Assembly: GCA_014879735.1 (NCBI GenBank)
Contig: JACSRN010000081.1
Coordinates: 1-54,762, forward strand
Direction: 5' to 3'
DNA length: 54,762 nucleotides
Source: Paracoccaceae bacterium
GTDB lineage: Bacteria > Pseudomonadota > Alphaproteobacteria > Rhodobacterales > Rhodobacteraceae
Both the position numbers and the translations under genes were made by a program. The notes beneath the pieces were generated by a model that was not told the origin of the DNA, did not search any database, and worked only from the letters and a program-made list of their open reading frames with translations. The first letter of the stretch is position 1. The number at the start of each line of letters is the position of its first letter. Positions 8,154 to 16,903 of the stretch are shown piece by piece.

Positions 8154-8486
8154 CTATGCCGCATTGCCCCGAGCAAGGGCCCCGCGGAATGCGGATTTCG
8201 ACGCCTCATAGACCGCAACCAGCCGCGGCAGCTCCTGCATACCGAAATTTCCGGCGGAAAGGCGTTGCTCCCCCTCCTGGCAAAGCCGGGCAAAATCCAC
8301 CAACCCCAGGTTCAGCGCGCTGCCCTTCAGAAAATGCAGTTGCGCCGCCAGATCCGGCGGCGAGCCGCATCGGTCGAGCCGGGCCACGACCTCGTCCGCC
8401 TCTTCCAAGAAGCAGGCGGCAACCTCTGCCAGATCCTCGTCACCGATTTCGCGGCGCAACTCGCTCAGCCTGGTCCAGTCGATCAT
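8154..8486 (-). CDS. Histidine phosphotransfer (Hpt) domain protein
   Basis: 110 residues from ATG 8486, chosen because GGAGGGTGGC precedes it. The protein is a stand-alone four-helix Hpt domain. The signature LHFLKGSALNLGL places the phospho-accepting histidine at residue 51, with the following Lys, Gly and Ser conserved. Such proteins shuttle phosphate between receiver domains and histidine kinases in multistep phosphorelays. It is divergent (153 bp) from a response regulator-phosphatase whose receiver domain is the obvious partner candidate. No kinase gene is present in the window. Confidence 0.88.
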   Translation of the reverse strand: MIDWTRLSELRREIGDEDLAEVAACFLEEADEVVARLDRCGSPPDLAAQLHFLKGSALNLGLVDFARLCQEGEQRLSAGNFGMQELPRLVAVYEASKSAFRGALARGNAA

Positions 8487-8639
8487 GCCACCCTCCGGCC
8501 GCAGTTCCGGTTTCATTTCGAGAGAGATCCTGATCTGCCGGTCTTAACAATCGGTAACGGTACCACGGTGCAAAACAACGAATTTTAGATTTCACTCACC
8601 GTTAACCCGTTGCCGGCAGTCTCGCCCGGACCAGTTTGG

Positions 8640-9935
8640 ATGGTTGTCGTGCCGGGTGAGACCAGTCTCTTGCAAACCGAAGTTTCCGACTGGCGGTCGG
8701 AACCGCCGCGCGTTCTGGTTGTCGACGACAGCCGGGCGCAGCGGCGGTTGCTGGCCGTCTATCTTCGCCGCTGGGGCTATGATGTGCGGGAATCCTCCTC
8801 GGCCGAGGAGGCGCTGGCGCTTTGTGCTGCCGTCCCGGTCGACATCATCCTGTCGGACTGGATGATGGAGGGGATGACCGGCGTCGAGTTCTGCAAGCGC
8901 CTCCGCGCCCTGCCACGCGAAGGATCCTGCGAGGGATACTGCTATTTCATCCTGCTCACCTCGAAATCGGAAAAGTCCGAGATCGCCCGCGGGTTGGAGG
9001 CGGGGGCCGACGATTTTGTAACCAAGCCGGTCAGTTCCGAGGAACTGAATGCGCGGCTCCGGGCGGGCATGCGCATTCTTTCGATGCAGGCGGAACTGGT
9101 CGAGAAGAACCGTCTGGTGGCGCAGGCGCTGGGTGCGCTGCAGCGCGTCTACGATTCGATTGAACGCGATCTGGTCGAGGCCCGCAAGCTGCAGCAGACG
9201 CTGTTGCGCGACCGATTGCGCGACTATGGCGCGGCAAAGGTGGCGATGATGGTCCGCGCGTCGGGCCATGTGGGCGGCGATCTGGTCGGCAGCTTTCGCA
9301 TCGACGAGCGGCGCATCGCGGTGTGGTCGGTCGATGTCTCGGGCCATGGCGTCGCCTCGGCGATGATGTCGGCGCGGCTTGCCGGCTATCTTTCGGGCAG
9401 CTCGCCGGAACAGAACCTTGCCTTTCTGCCCGGCCCCGACGGCAGCCGGATCACCCGCTCGCCGGCCCAGTTGATGGCCGCCTTCAACCGCCTGATGATC
9501 GAGGATGTGCAGGTCGAGCAATATTTTACCATGGCCTATGCCGAAATCGACCTGGCCTCGGGCGTCGCCCGACTGGCGCAGGCCGGCCACCCCCATCCCG
9601 CCGTCCTGCGCGCCTCGGGCGTGGTGGACATGGTCGGCGTCGGCGGCCTGCCGGTGGGTCTGATCCCCGGCGCGGAATACGAGGATGCGGTTGTCACCCT
9701 TGCGCCGGGCGACCGGCTGGTGCTGATGTCGGACGGCATCACCGAATGCCCGGGGCGCCAGGGCGACCTGGGCGCCGATGGTGCGGCGGCATTGCTGGCC
9801 GGGCTGGCCGACCTGCCGAGCGACCGGATGCTGGAAGCCTTGATCTGGGAACTTGCAACCTTCGCCGGAACCGACCAGTTTCCCGACGACGTCTCGGTCC
9901 TTGTGCTGGACTACCGTGGCCCGCCCACGACCTGA
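8640..9935 (+). CDS. Response regulator with PP2C/SpoIIE-type phosphatase output (RsbU/RbaY-like)
   Basis: 431 residues from ATG 8640. A receiver domain covers residues about 24-140: the acidic pair is D29/D30, the phospho-acceptor is D73 in ILSDWMM and the conserved Lys lies in FVTKPV. A linker helix (about 145-195, probably coiled coil) leads to a metal-dependent SpoIIE phosphatase domain with GGDLVGSF, WSVDVSGHG, LMSDGITE and FPDDVSVLVLD. Proteins of this type dephosphorylate an anti-anti-sigma factor, so a phosphorelay signal is passed to a partner-switching sigma regulator. No anti-sigma or STAS gene is adjacent. The last 25 bp overlap the convergent Nudix gene. Confidence 0.9.
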   Translation: MVVVPGETSLLQTEVSDWRSEPPRVLVVDDSRAQRRLLAVYLRRWGYDVRESSSAEEALALCAAVPVDIILSDWMMEGMTGVEFCKRLRALPREGSCEGYCYFILLTSKSEKSEIARGLEAGADDFVTKPVSSEELNARLRAGMRILSMQAELVEKNRLVAQALGALQRVYDSIERDLVEARKLQQTLLRDRLRDYGAAKVAMMVRASGHVGGDLVGSFRIDERRIAVWSVDVSGHGVASAMMSARLAGYLSGSSPEQNLAFLPGPDGSRITRSPAQLMAAFNRLMIEDVQVEQYFTMAYAEIDLASGVARLAQAGHPHPAVLRASGVVDMVGVGGLPVGLIPGAEYEDAVVTLAPGDRLVLMSDGITECPGRQGDLGADGAAALLAGLADLPSDRMLEALIWELATFAGTDQFPDDVSVLVLDYRGPPTT

Positions 9936-10357
9936 GCCAGCATCGCCCGGTCGCCGGCATTGCCCAAAAGCTCCAGTGCCTCGCCAACCGGCAGCCAAAC
10001 CGCGGTATGGCCGGGCTCGCGCGGCGGACCAAGCGGCAGGATCGGCCGCGCCAGATAGACGGTGCACAGCTTCTCGGCCCAGAGATCATATTCCGGCATG
10101 TAGGTGAAGCGGCGAAAGGCGCCGATCCGGCGGCGGATCGCGATCTTCCAGCCGGTTTCCTCGAAAACTTCGCGGTGCAATGCGGCAATCGGCTGTTCGC
10201 CGGCGTCGATGCCGCCGCCCGGAAGCTGGAACTCCGGCCTCGGCTCGGCCTGATGGGTCGCCAGGATGCTGTCGCCCTGCAGGAGCACAGCATAGACGCC
10301 GGGGCGCCGGCGATAGCGCTGGCCGGGCCGGAGGGATTCGCCATAGCGCCGGATCAT
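9911..10357 (-). CDS. Nudix hydrolase
   Basis: 148 residues from ATG 10357, chosen because AGAGGTG lies just upstream; the frame continues for over 300 codons upstream only as an antisense shadow of hslO. The Nudix box GGGIDAGEQPIAALHRE..EETGW occupies residues 48-70 with all catalytic glutamates. Such enzymes hydrolyse nucleoside diphosphates linked to another moiety. The substrate is not evident. It is divergent from hslO (78 bp) and overlaps the 3' end of the phosphatase gene on the opposite strand by 25 bp. Confidence 0.9.
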   Translation of the reverse strand: MIRRYGESLRPGQRYRRRPGVYAVLLQGDSILATHQAEPRPEFQLPGGGIDAGEQPIAALHREVFEETGWKIAIRRRIGAFRRFTYMPEYDLWAEKLCTVYLARPILPLGPPREPGHTAVWLPVGEALELLGNAGDRAMLAQVVGGPR

Positions 10358-10435
10358 GGGCACCTCTTGGTTAGGGGCGGTTCGCCGACTATATAGGCCC
10401 GATTGCCAGACCCGGCGCCACAAGGAAACCCCCGA

Positions 10436-11434
10436 ATGACAACCGGCCCCGCCCTTGCCTGGGACGACAGCATCCTGCCCTTTCAACTGGATCGCAGCGG
10501 CATCCGCGGCCGGGTGGTCCGGCTGGATGGCGTGCTGGACAGGGTTCTGAAACAGCACAACTATCCCTCGAAGATCGAGGCGCTGGTGGCCGAGACCGCG
10601 CTGATCACCGCCCTGATCGGCCAGTCCATCAAGCTGCGCTGGAAAGTTTCGATCCAGGTGCGCGGCAAGGGCGCGGCGCGGATCATCGCGACCGACTATT
10701 ACGCGCCCGAGGAAGAGGGCGGCCCGGCACGGATGCGCGCCTATGCCAGTTTCGATGCCGAACGGCTGGAGGAGGCCGGGAACCCCTTCGACCTGATCGG
10801 CGAGGGGTATTTCGCGGTCATGCTGGACCAGGGCCAGGGCAACCTGCCCTACCAGGGCTACACGCCCATCGCCGGTGGCAGCCTTGCCGCCTGTGCCGAG
10901 ACCTATTTCGCCCAGTCGGAACAGATTCCGACCCGCTTTGCGCTGGCCTTTGGCGAAAGCGCAGAGCCGGGGCGGCCGCTGCACTGGCGCGGCGGCGGGA
11001 TCATGCTGCAGCACATGCCGGCATCGGGCGGTGTCGCGGCCGAGGGCGGCAGCGGCGAGGGCGGGCTTCTGACCCATGCCGACATCCTGTCGGGCGTTGC
11101 GGCCGAGGACTGGAACCGGGCAAATGCCCTGCTCGACACCGTCGAAGAGATGGAACTGATCGGCCCCAGCGTCTCGCCCACCGACCTGCTGGTCCGGCTG
11201 TTCCACGAAGAAGAGCCGCGGGTCTTCGATGCGCAGGCGGTCCGCTTCGGCTGCTCCTGCTCGGAAGAGAAGGTCCGCAACACGATGTCGATCTACAGCC
11301 AGAAGGACATCGCGCATATGACGAATGACGAGGGCAAGGTCACGGCGGATTGCCAGTTCTGCGGCGCGCATTACGTGATGGATCCGAAGACACTGGGCTT
11401 CGAGGGAACGGATGCGGACCGCGATGCCGGATGA
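10436..11434 (+). CDS. hslO: Redox-regulated molecular chaperone Hsp33
   Basis: 332 residues from ATG 10436 with AAGGAA upstream. The four zinc-binding redox cysteines are all present: C273-x-C275 (FGCSCSEE) and C306-x2-C309 (CQFCGAHY), 30 residues apart. Oxidation of these cysteines with zinc release activates Hsp33 as a holdase for unfolding proteins. The N-terminal substrate-binding domain (about 15-230) is complete. The following CoA-Nudix gene starts 22 nt before the hslO stop, so the two are translationally coupled. Confidence 0.96.
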   Translation: MTTGPALAWDDSILPFQLDRSGIRGRVVRLDGVLDRVLKQHNYPSKIEALVAETALITALIGQSIKLRWKVSIQVRGKGAARIIATDYYAPEEEGGPARMRAYASFDAERLEEAGNPFDLIGEGYFAVMLDQGQGNLPYQGYTPIAGGSLAACAETYFAQSEQIPTRFALAFGESAEPGRPLHWRGGGIMLQHMPASGGVAAEGGSGEGGLLTHADILSGVAAEDWNRANALLDTVEEMELIGPSVSPTDLLVRLFHEEEPRVFDAQAVRFGCSCSEEKVRNTMSIYSQKDIAHMTNDEGKVTADCQFCGAHYVMDPKTLGFEGTDADRDAG

Positions 11435-12011
11435 GGCCCGCCTGCGGGACCTGCTGAGCCGTCCGGCGGGCGCCTCCTCGGACTATGACCTGAACCCGGA
11501 TGTGGTACTGCCGCCGGGCCGCAAGCTGCGGCCTGCGGCGGTGCTGATCCCGGTCTGGCTGCGCGACGGCGGAGCGCGGGTGATCCTGACCAAACGCTCG
11601 TCGGAGCTGAAGCATCATCCCGGACAGGTCGCCTTTCCGGGCGGCAAGGTCGATGCAACCGACGCCACCCCCGAAGCGGCCGCCCTGCGCGAAACCCGCG
11701 AGGAAATCGGGCTTCAGCCCGATCGTGTCACCGTTCTGGGCCGGCTGCCCGCGCATGAAACGGTCACGGGCTTTTCTGTCACACCCGTGCTTGGGCTGCT
11801 TCGTGGCGCCTTTGTCGCCGTGCCCGAGGCCGGCGAGGTGGAGGAAGTGTTCGACGTGCCGCTGGACCATGTGCTGGACCCGGCAAATTTCGCGATCGAG
11901 CGGCGGCTCTGGCGCGGCCAGTGGCGGCGTTACTATACCGTGCCCTGGGGACCCTATTACATCTGGGGCGCCACGGCCCGCATCCTGCGCGGGCTGGCTG
12001 GGCGGGCATGA
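11412..12011 (+). CDS. Nudix hydrolase, CoA pyrophosphatase type (NudL-like)
   Basis: 199 residues. Residues 59-80 carry LTKRSSELKHHPGQVAFPGG, the UPF0035 signature that marks CoA-pyrophosphatases, followed by the Nudix box ending ALRETREEIGL (to about residue 101). Family members cleave coenzyme A to 3',5'-ADP and 4'-phosphopantetheine. ATG 11412 has GAGGGAACGG directly upstream inside hslO; ATG 11424 is an alternative. Its stop overlaps the CCA-adding enzyme start (ATGA), giving a chain hslO-nudL-cca. Confidence 0.9.
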   Translation: MRTAMPDEARLRDLLSRPAGASSDYDLNPDVVLPPGRKLRPAAVLIPVWLRDGGARVILTKRSSELKHHPGQVAFPGGKVDATDATPEAAALRETREEIGLQPDRVTVLGRLPAHETVTGFSVTPVLGLLRGAFVAVPEAGEVEEVFDVPLDHVLDPANFAIERRLWRGQWRRYYTVPWGPYYIWGATARILRGLAGRA

Positions 12012-13147
12012 AGGTTTCCGGCGACTGGTTGACCCGGGCCGAGACCCAGGACGTTCTCGCGCTGCTGGCGGCCCCCGGCCACCGCGCTCTGCCGGTGGGG
12101 GGCTGCGTGCGCAACGCGCTGATCGGCGCGCCGGTGGCAGATGTGGACATCGCGACCGATGCCCTGCCCGAAACCGTGATCGGGCTGGCGCGCGCGGCCG
12201 GACTGAAGGCGGTGCCGACGGGAATTGCCCATGGCACGGTGACGGTTGTCGCCGGCGGACTGCCGTTCGAGATCACCACATTCCGCCGCGATGTGGAGAC
12301 CTTTGGCCGGCACGCCGCCATAGCCTTCTCCACCCGGATCGAGGAGGATGCCGCCCGACGCGACTTTACCATGAATGCGCTTTATGCCTGCGCCGACGGC
12401 ACGGTGATCGACCCCTTGGGCGGGTTGCCCGATGCGCTGGCCCGCCGCCTGCGCTTTGTCGGCAGCGCCCCGGATCGTATCCGCGAAGACTATCTGCGTA
12501 TCCTGCGCTTCTTTCGCTTTACCGCCTGGTATGGCGACCCGGCCGAAGGCCCGGATGCGGAGGGGCTGGCGGCCTGCGCGGCCCTTGCCGACGGGATCGA
12601 CGGATTGTCGCGCGAACGGATCGGCGCCGAGATGAAGAAGCTGCTGTCCGCACCCGATCCGGCGCCTGCCATTGCAGCCATGGCGGCAACCGGGGTTCTG
12701 GCCCATGTCCTGCCCGGCGCCGATGCCCGCGCGCTGCCGGTTCTGGTGCATCTGGAGGGCGATCTGCCGCCGCGCTGGCTGCGACGGTTGGCGGTTCTTG
12801 GCGGTGAGGGCACGGCAGCGGCCCTGCGCCTGTCGCGGGCCGAGGCAAGCGATCTGGAGGCCATCCGCACCGGGATCGGAGACACGCAGAGCGCCGCTGC
12901 ATTGGGCTGGCGACAGGGAATCGACCGGGCGGTTGCGGTGATTCTGGCGCGTGCGGCGCTGTCGGGCATGCCGCCGCCCGACGACTGGCAGGCCGAGGTG
13001 CTGCGGGGCGCCGCTGCCCGGTTCCCGGTCCGCGCCGCGGATTTGCCCGATCTTTCCGGCCCGGCACTTGGCGCGCGGCTGAAAGAACTCGAAGCCCGCT
13101 GGCTGGCCGCGGGGTTGCGGCTGACAAAGGCCCAGCTTCTGGCCTGA
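12008..13147 (+). CDS. cca: CCA tRNA nucleotidyltransferase / poly(A) polymerase family
   Basis: 379 residues from ATG 12008, which overlaps the preceding stop by 4 bp. The N-terminal nucleotidyltransferase motif is VGGCVRNALIG (about 30-40) followed by the metal-binding DVD at D45/D47. RRDFTMNAL and the RFVGSAPDRIREDYLRILRFFR-type neck signature follow. The enzyme adds or repairs the 3' CCA of tRNAs. The C-terminal region (about 210-379) is divergent, as usual in alphaproteobacteria. A class II enzyme is indicated by the Arg-rich motif set. Confidence 0.93.
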   Translation: MKVSGDWLTRAETQDVLALLAAPGHRALPVGGCVRNALIGAPVADVDIATDALPETVIGLARAAGLKAVPTGIAHGTVTVVAGGLPFEITTFRRDVETFGRHAAIAFSTRIEEDAARRDFTMNALYACADGTVIDPLGGLPDALARRLRFVGSAPDRIREDYLRILRFFRFTAWYGDPAEGPDAEGLAACAALADGIDGLSRERIGAEMKKLLSAPDPAPAIAAMAATGVLAHVLPGADARALPVLVHLEGDLPPRWLRRLAVLGGEGTAAALRLSRAEASDLEAIRTGIGDTQSAAALGWRQGIDRAVAVILARAALSGMPPPDDWQAEVLRGAAARFPVRAADLPDLSGPALGARLKELEARWLAAGLRLTKAQLLA

Positions 13148-13202
13148 CATTCCCATTCCCGGCAAAACCGGCTATAGGCTCAGGACAATCCCGAGGGCAA
13201 AG

Positions 13203-15053
13203 ATGTTTCGATTTTTCGAAGGCCTCGTGGACCCTTATGGTCCCTACGAGCAGACCGACACACCACCCCGAAGGCTCTGGCCGTTCCTGCGCGAATATGT
13301 GCAGCCGTTCCGGAAGGTCTTTGCCGTCACGGCCGTCCTGTCGGTTGCGGCGGCTTTTCTGGATGTGGCGCTGATCTGGTATCTCGGTCGTCTCATCGAC
13401 CTGCTTGCCGCAACCGGACCCGGGGCGTTTCTGCGCAGCCACGGGGCCGAGGTGTTGGCGGTCGCTCTGGCCATCCTGATCCTGCGGCCGCTGATCCTGG
13501 TGGCCAATGTTGCGCTGCTGCACAATACCATTCTGCCGAATTTCGGCACGATGATCCGCTGGCGTGCGCATGCCCATGTGGTCCGCCAGCCGGTCGGCTG
13601 GTTCGAAAGCGATTTCGCCGGCCGCATCGCCAACCGCATCATGCAGACACCGCCGGCCGCCGGCGATGCCGTGTTCCAGACCTTCGATGCCGTGGCCTTT
13701 GCCTCTGTCACCGTGGTGGGTGCCGGGATCATGCTGGCCGAAGCCGATCCACGGTTGCTGCTGCCGCTGCTGGTCTGGCTTGTGCTGTATTTCGCATTGG
13801 TTCGCTGGACCATCCGCCACGCCGGACCGGCGGCCAAGGCCAGTTCCGATGCCCGTTCGGCGGTGACGGGGCGCGTGGTCGATGCCTATACCAACATCCA
13901 TTCCGTCAAGCTGTTCGCCCATCACCAGGGCGAACTGGCCTATGCCAAAGAGGCCATCGAGACGGCACGCGCCACCTTCAAGCAGGAGATGCGGATCATC
14001 ACCCGGATGGATCTGCTGCTGACGCTGCTGAACGGGTTTCTGATCGTGGCCGTCATCGGCTGGGCGGTGATGCTGTGGATTCAGGGTGCGGCCTCGGTCG
14101 GGACCGTCGCCGCCACCTCGGCGCTGGTGCTGCGGCTGAACAACATGACCTATTGGATCATGTGGGCGTTTTCCTCGCTGGTGCAGGCACTGGGCGTGGT
14201 GCAGGAGGGGATGGAGACCATCGCCCAGCCCATCGGCCTGACCGATGCCCCCGGGGCGCCGCCGCTCGACTACCGCCAGGGCCTGATCGAGGTGCAAGGC
14301 GTCTCCCACCACTACGGTCGCGGCTCTGGCGGGCTGCACGAGGTGTCGCTGACCATCCGACCGGGCGAGAAGATCGGCCTCGTCGGCCGTTCCGGCGCGG
14401 GAAAGTCCACGCTGGTGAAGCTGATGCTGCGGTTCTACGATTGCGATGGCGGACGCATCCTGATCGACGGGCAGGATATCGCGCAGGTGACGCAAGACAG
14501 CCTGCGCCGGCAGATCGGCATGGTGCAGCAGGATTCCTCGCTGCTGCACCGCTCGGTGCGCGATAATCTGCTTTACGGCCGCCCCGACGCCAGCGAAGAC
14601 GAAATGATCGCCGCCGCCCGCCGTGCCGATGCACATGAATTCATCCTGACGCTGGAAGATCCGGAGGGTCGACGGGGCTATGATGCCCATGTCGGCGAGC
14701 GGGGCGTCAAGCTCTCGGGCGGGCAGCGGCAACGGGTGGCGCTGGCCCGGGTGATCCTGAAGGACGCACCGATCCTGATCCTGGACGAGGCGACCTCGGC
14801 GCTTGACAGCGAGGCGGAAGCGGCGATTCAGGACGCGCTTTACGGTGTGATGCAGGGCAAGTCGGTCATCGCCATCGCGCATCGGCTGTCGACCATCGCC
14901 GCGATGGACCGGATCGTGGTGCTGGACAACGGGCGGATCGTGGAGGAGGGCACGCATGCGACCCTTCTGAGCCGCGGTGGACTTTACGGTCGGTTCTGGG
15001 CACGGCAATCGGGCGGGTTCATCGGGTTGGAGGAGGAGAAGGACGCGCAATGA
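13203..15053 (+). CDS. ABC transporter half-molecule (membrane domain fused to ATPase), first of a pair
   Basis: 616 residues; ATG 13203 follows GAGGG. An N-terminal six-helix exporter membrane domain (about 40-330) precedes an ATPase with Walker A GRSGAGKST, signature LSGGQRQRVALAR, Walker B ILILDEATSALD and H-loop IAHRLST. All catalytic residues are intact. The next gene encodes a homologous half-transporter and overlaps by 4 bp, so a heterodimeric exporter is likely. Sequence type is MsbA/multidrug-like, but the substrate (lipid, drug or peptide) cannot be deduced. It begins 55 bp after cca. Confidence 0.9.
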   Translation: MFRFFEGLVDPYGPYEQTDTPPRRLWPFLREYVQPFRKVFAVTAVLSVAAAFLDVALIWYLGRLIDLLAATGPGAFLRSHGAEVLAVALAILILRPLILVANVALLHNTILPNFGTMIRWRAHAHVVRQPVGWFESDFAGRIANRIMQTPPAAGDAVFQTFDAVAFASVTVVGAGIMLAEADPRLLLPLLVWLVLYFALVRWTIRHAGPAAKASSDARSAVTGRVVDAYTNIHSVKLFAHHQGELAYAKEAIETARATFKQEMRIITRMDLLLTLLNGFLIVAVIGWAVMLWIQGAASVGTVAATSALVLRLNNMTYWIMWAFSSLVQALGVVQEGMETIAQPIGLTDAPGAPPLDYRQGLIEVQGVSHHYGRGSGGLHEVSLTIRPGEKIGLVGRSGAGKSTLVKLMLRFYDCDGGRILIDGQDIAQVTQDSLRRQIGMVQQDSSLLHRSVRDNLLYGRPDASEDEMIAAARRADAHEFILTLEDPEGRRGYDAHVGERGVKLSGGQRQRVALARVILKDAPILILDEATSALDSEAEAAIQDALYGVMQGKSVIAIAHRLSTIAAMDRIVVLDNGRIVEEGTHATLLSRGGLYGRFWARQSGGFIGLEEEKDAQ

Positions 15054-16903
15054 ACCTGATGCAGTCCCTTGGCAATTTCGTCGATGCCTTTCGCCCGGCC
15101 GAAGGCCCGCCGCCACGTTCGCTCTGGCAGTTTTTTCGCTGGTGCCTGACGGGAAGCTGGCCCGCGCTTTGGGTAGCGGCGGTGATCTCGGCGCTGGCCG
15201 GCGTGACCGAGGTCTTCTCTGCCACCATGCTGGGCTGGGTCGTCGATGCGGTGACGGGCGCGGACCGGGGCAGCTTCTTTTCCGATCACCTGTGGCTCGC
15301 GCTGGCCTTTTTCGGCTTCTACATGGTGCTGCGGCCGCTGGCCTTCGGGCTGTCTTCGGCCTCGAACTCGATCGTGATCGGGCCGAACGTGCTGCCGCTG
15401 GTCCTCAGCCGCCTGCATCGCTGGACGCTGGGCCAGCCGATCACCTTCTTTGACAACGATTTTGCCGGCCGCATCTCGCAAAAGCAGATGCAGGCGGCGC
15501 GGGCCGTCACGGATACCGTGACCGAGATGATCAACACCGTGGCCTTCGCGCTGGCCTCGGTGGTGGGCTCCGCCCTGTTCCTGCTGGCGGTTGACTGGCG
15601 GGTGGCCGTGGCGATGGCCGTCTGGCTGACAGCCTATGTCCTGCTGATCCGGTTCTTCCTGCCGAAGATCCGCGTGAACGCCGCGGCGCGGGCCGGCGCA
15701 CGGGCCATGGTCTCGGGACAGGTGGTCGACACCATCACCAATATCAAGACGGTGAAGCTGTTCGCCCATGCGGCCCACGAAGACCGCGTGGCGCTGGACG
15801 CGATGGAGGTCTTTCGCGACAAATCGCTGGAATTCGGCGAGATTTCCACCTGGTTCCGTTTCTCGCTGATGACGCTTGCCGGGCTGCTGCCGGTGTTGCT
15901 GGTGGGAGGAACCGTGCTGATGTGGACGCGCGGCACCGCCACCGCGGGCGAGATCGCCACCGCGGGCGCCATTGCAATCCGCATCGCGCAGATGTCGGGC
16001 TGGGTCAGCTTCACGCTGATGGGCATCTATACTTCGGTCGGCGAGGTCGAGGATGCGATGAACACCCTGGCCGTGCCCCACGGGCTGACCGACAGCACAG
16101 CGGCAATCACCCTGGACCGGGTGCAGGGGGCCGTCGGCTTCGAGGCGGTCAGCTTCGCCTATGGCAAGCGGCGCGGCGGGGTGGATGATGTGGAACTGCT
16201 CATCCGCCCCGGAGAGCGGATCGGCATCGTCGGCGCCAGCGGCGCGGGCAAGTCGACACTGGTTTCGCTGCTGTTGCGGCTTTACGATCCCGAAGTCGGC
16301 CGCGTCACGGTTGACGGCATCGACATCCGCACGGTCACGCAGGAATCCCTGCGCCGGCAGATCGGCATGGTCACGCAGGAAACGGCGATGTTCAACCGCT
16401 CGGCCCGCGACAACATCCTGTACGGTCGGCCCGATGCGACCGAGGACGAGATGATCGCAGCCGCGAAGGCGGCCGAAGCGCATGACTTCATCATCCACAT
16501 GCAGGACGAGAAGGGCCGCAAGGGCTATGACGCCTTTCTGGGCGAACGCGGGGTGAAATTGTCGGGCGGCCAGCGCCAGCGCGTCGCGTTGGCGCGCGCC
16601 TTCCTGAAAGACGCGCCGATCCTGGTGCTTGATGAGGCGACATCGGCGCTGGACAGCGAGGTGGAGGCCAGCATCCAGGAGGCGCTTGGCCGGGTGATGG
16701 AGGGCAAGACCGTGCTGGCCATCGCGCACCGGCTGTCGACCATCGCACAGATGGACCGGATCGTCGTGATGGAGCAGGGCCGCATCATCGAACAGGGCCG
16801 GCATGACGAGCTGCTGGAAGAGGACGGGCTTTATGCCCGGTACTGGAAACGGCAGTCGGGCGGGTTCATCGTGACCGATGACGAGGCGGAGGCGGCAGAG
16901 TGA
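15050..16903 (+). CDS. ABC transporter half-molecule, second of a pair
   Basis: 617 residues starting at an ATG that overlaps the previous stop (ATGA). It has the same architecture as its neighbour: membrane domain about 35-335, Walker A GASGAGKST, signature LSGGQRQRVALAR, Walker B ILVLDEATSALD and H-loop IAHRLST. The two proteins share long stretches, including the C-terminal RQSGGFI, showing an ancestral duplication. Both ATP sites keep the catalytic glutamate, unlike many heterodimeric exporters with one degenerate site. Its stop overlaps the GTG of the methyltransferase gene. Confidence 0.9.
   Translation: MNLMQSLGNFVDAFRPAEGPPPRSLWQFFRWCLTGSWPALWVAAVISALAGVTEVFSATMLGWVVDAVTGADRGSFFSDHLWLALAFFGFYMVLRPLAFGLSSASNSIVIGPNVLPLVLSRLHRWTLGQPITFFDNDFAGRISQKQMQAARAVTDTVTEMINTVAFALASVVGSALFLLAVDWRVAVAMAVWLTAYVLLIRFFLPKIRVNAAARAGARAMVSGQVVDTITNIKTVKLFAHAAHEDRVALDAMEVFRDKSLEFGEISTWFRFSLMTLAGLLPVLLVGGTVLMWTRGTATAGEIATAGAIAIRIAQMSGWVSFTLMGIYTSVGEVEDAMNTLAVPHGLTDSTAAITLDRVQGAVGFEAVSFAYGKRRGGVDDVELLIRPGERIGIVGASGAGKSTLVSLLLRLYDPEVGRVTVDGIDIRTVTQESLRRQIGMVTQETAMFNRSARDNILYGRPDATEDEMIAAAKAAEAHDFIIHMQDEKGRKGYDAFLGERGVKLSGGQRQRVALARAFLKDAPILVLDEATSALDSEVEASIQEALGRVMEGKTVLAIAHRLSTIAQMDRIVVMEQGRIIEQGRHDELLEEDGLYARYWKRQSGGFIVTDDEAEAAE

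Noticed and set aside
9911-11371. A single 486-residue minus-strand protein ending in a Nudix domain
   Set aside because: Only the last 148 residues have a domain. The rest is antisense to hslO, and a good ribosome-binding site precedes ATG 10357.
12519-16804. Long open frames on the minus strand across the ABC transporter and cca genes
   Set aside because: High GC content leaves antisense frames free of stops. The proteins have no recognisable motifs, and the plus-strand genes are clearly real.
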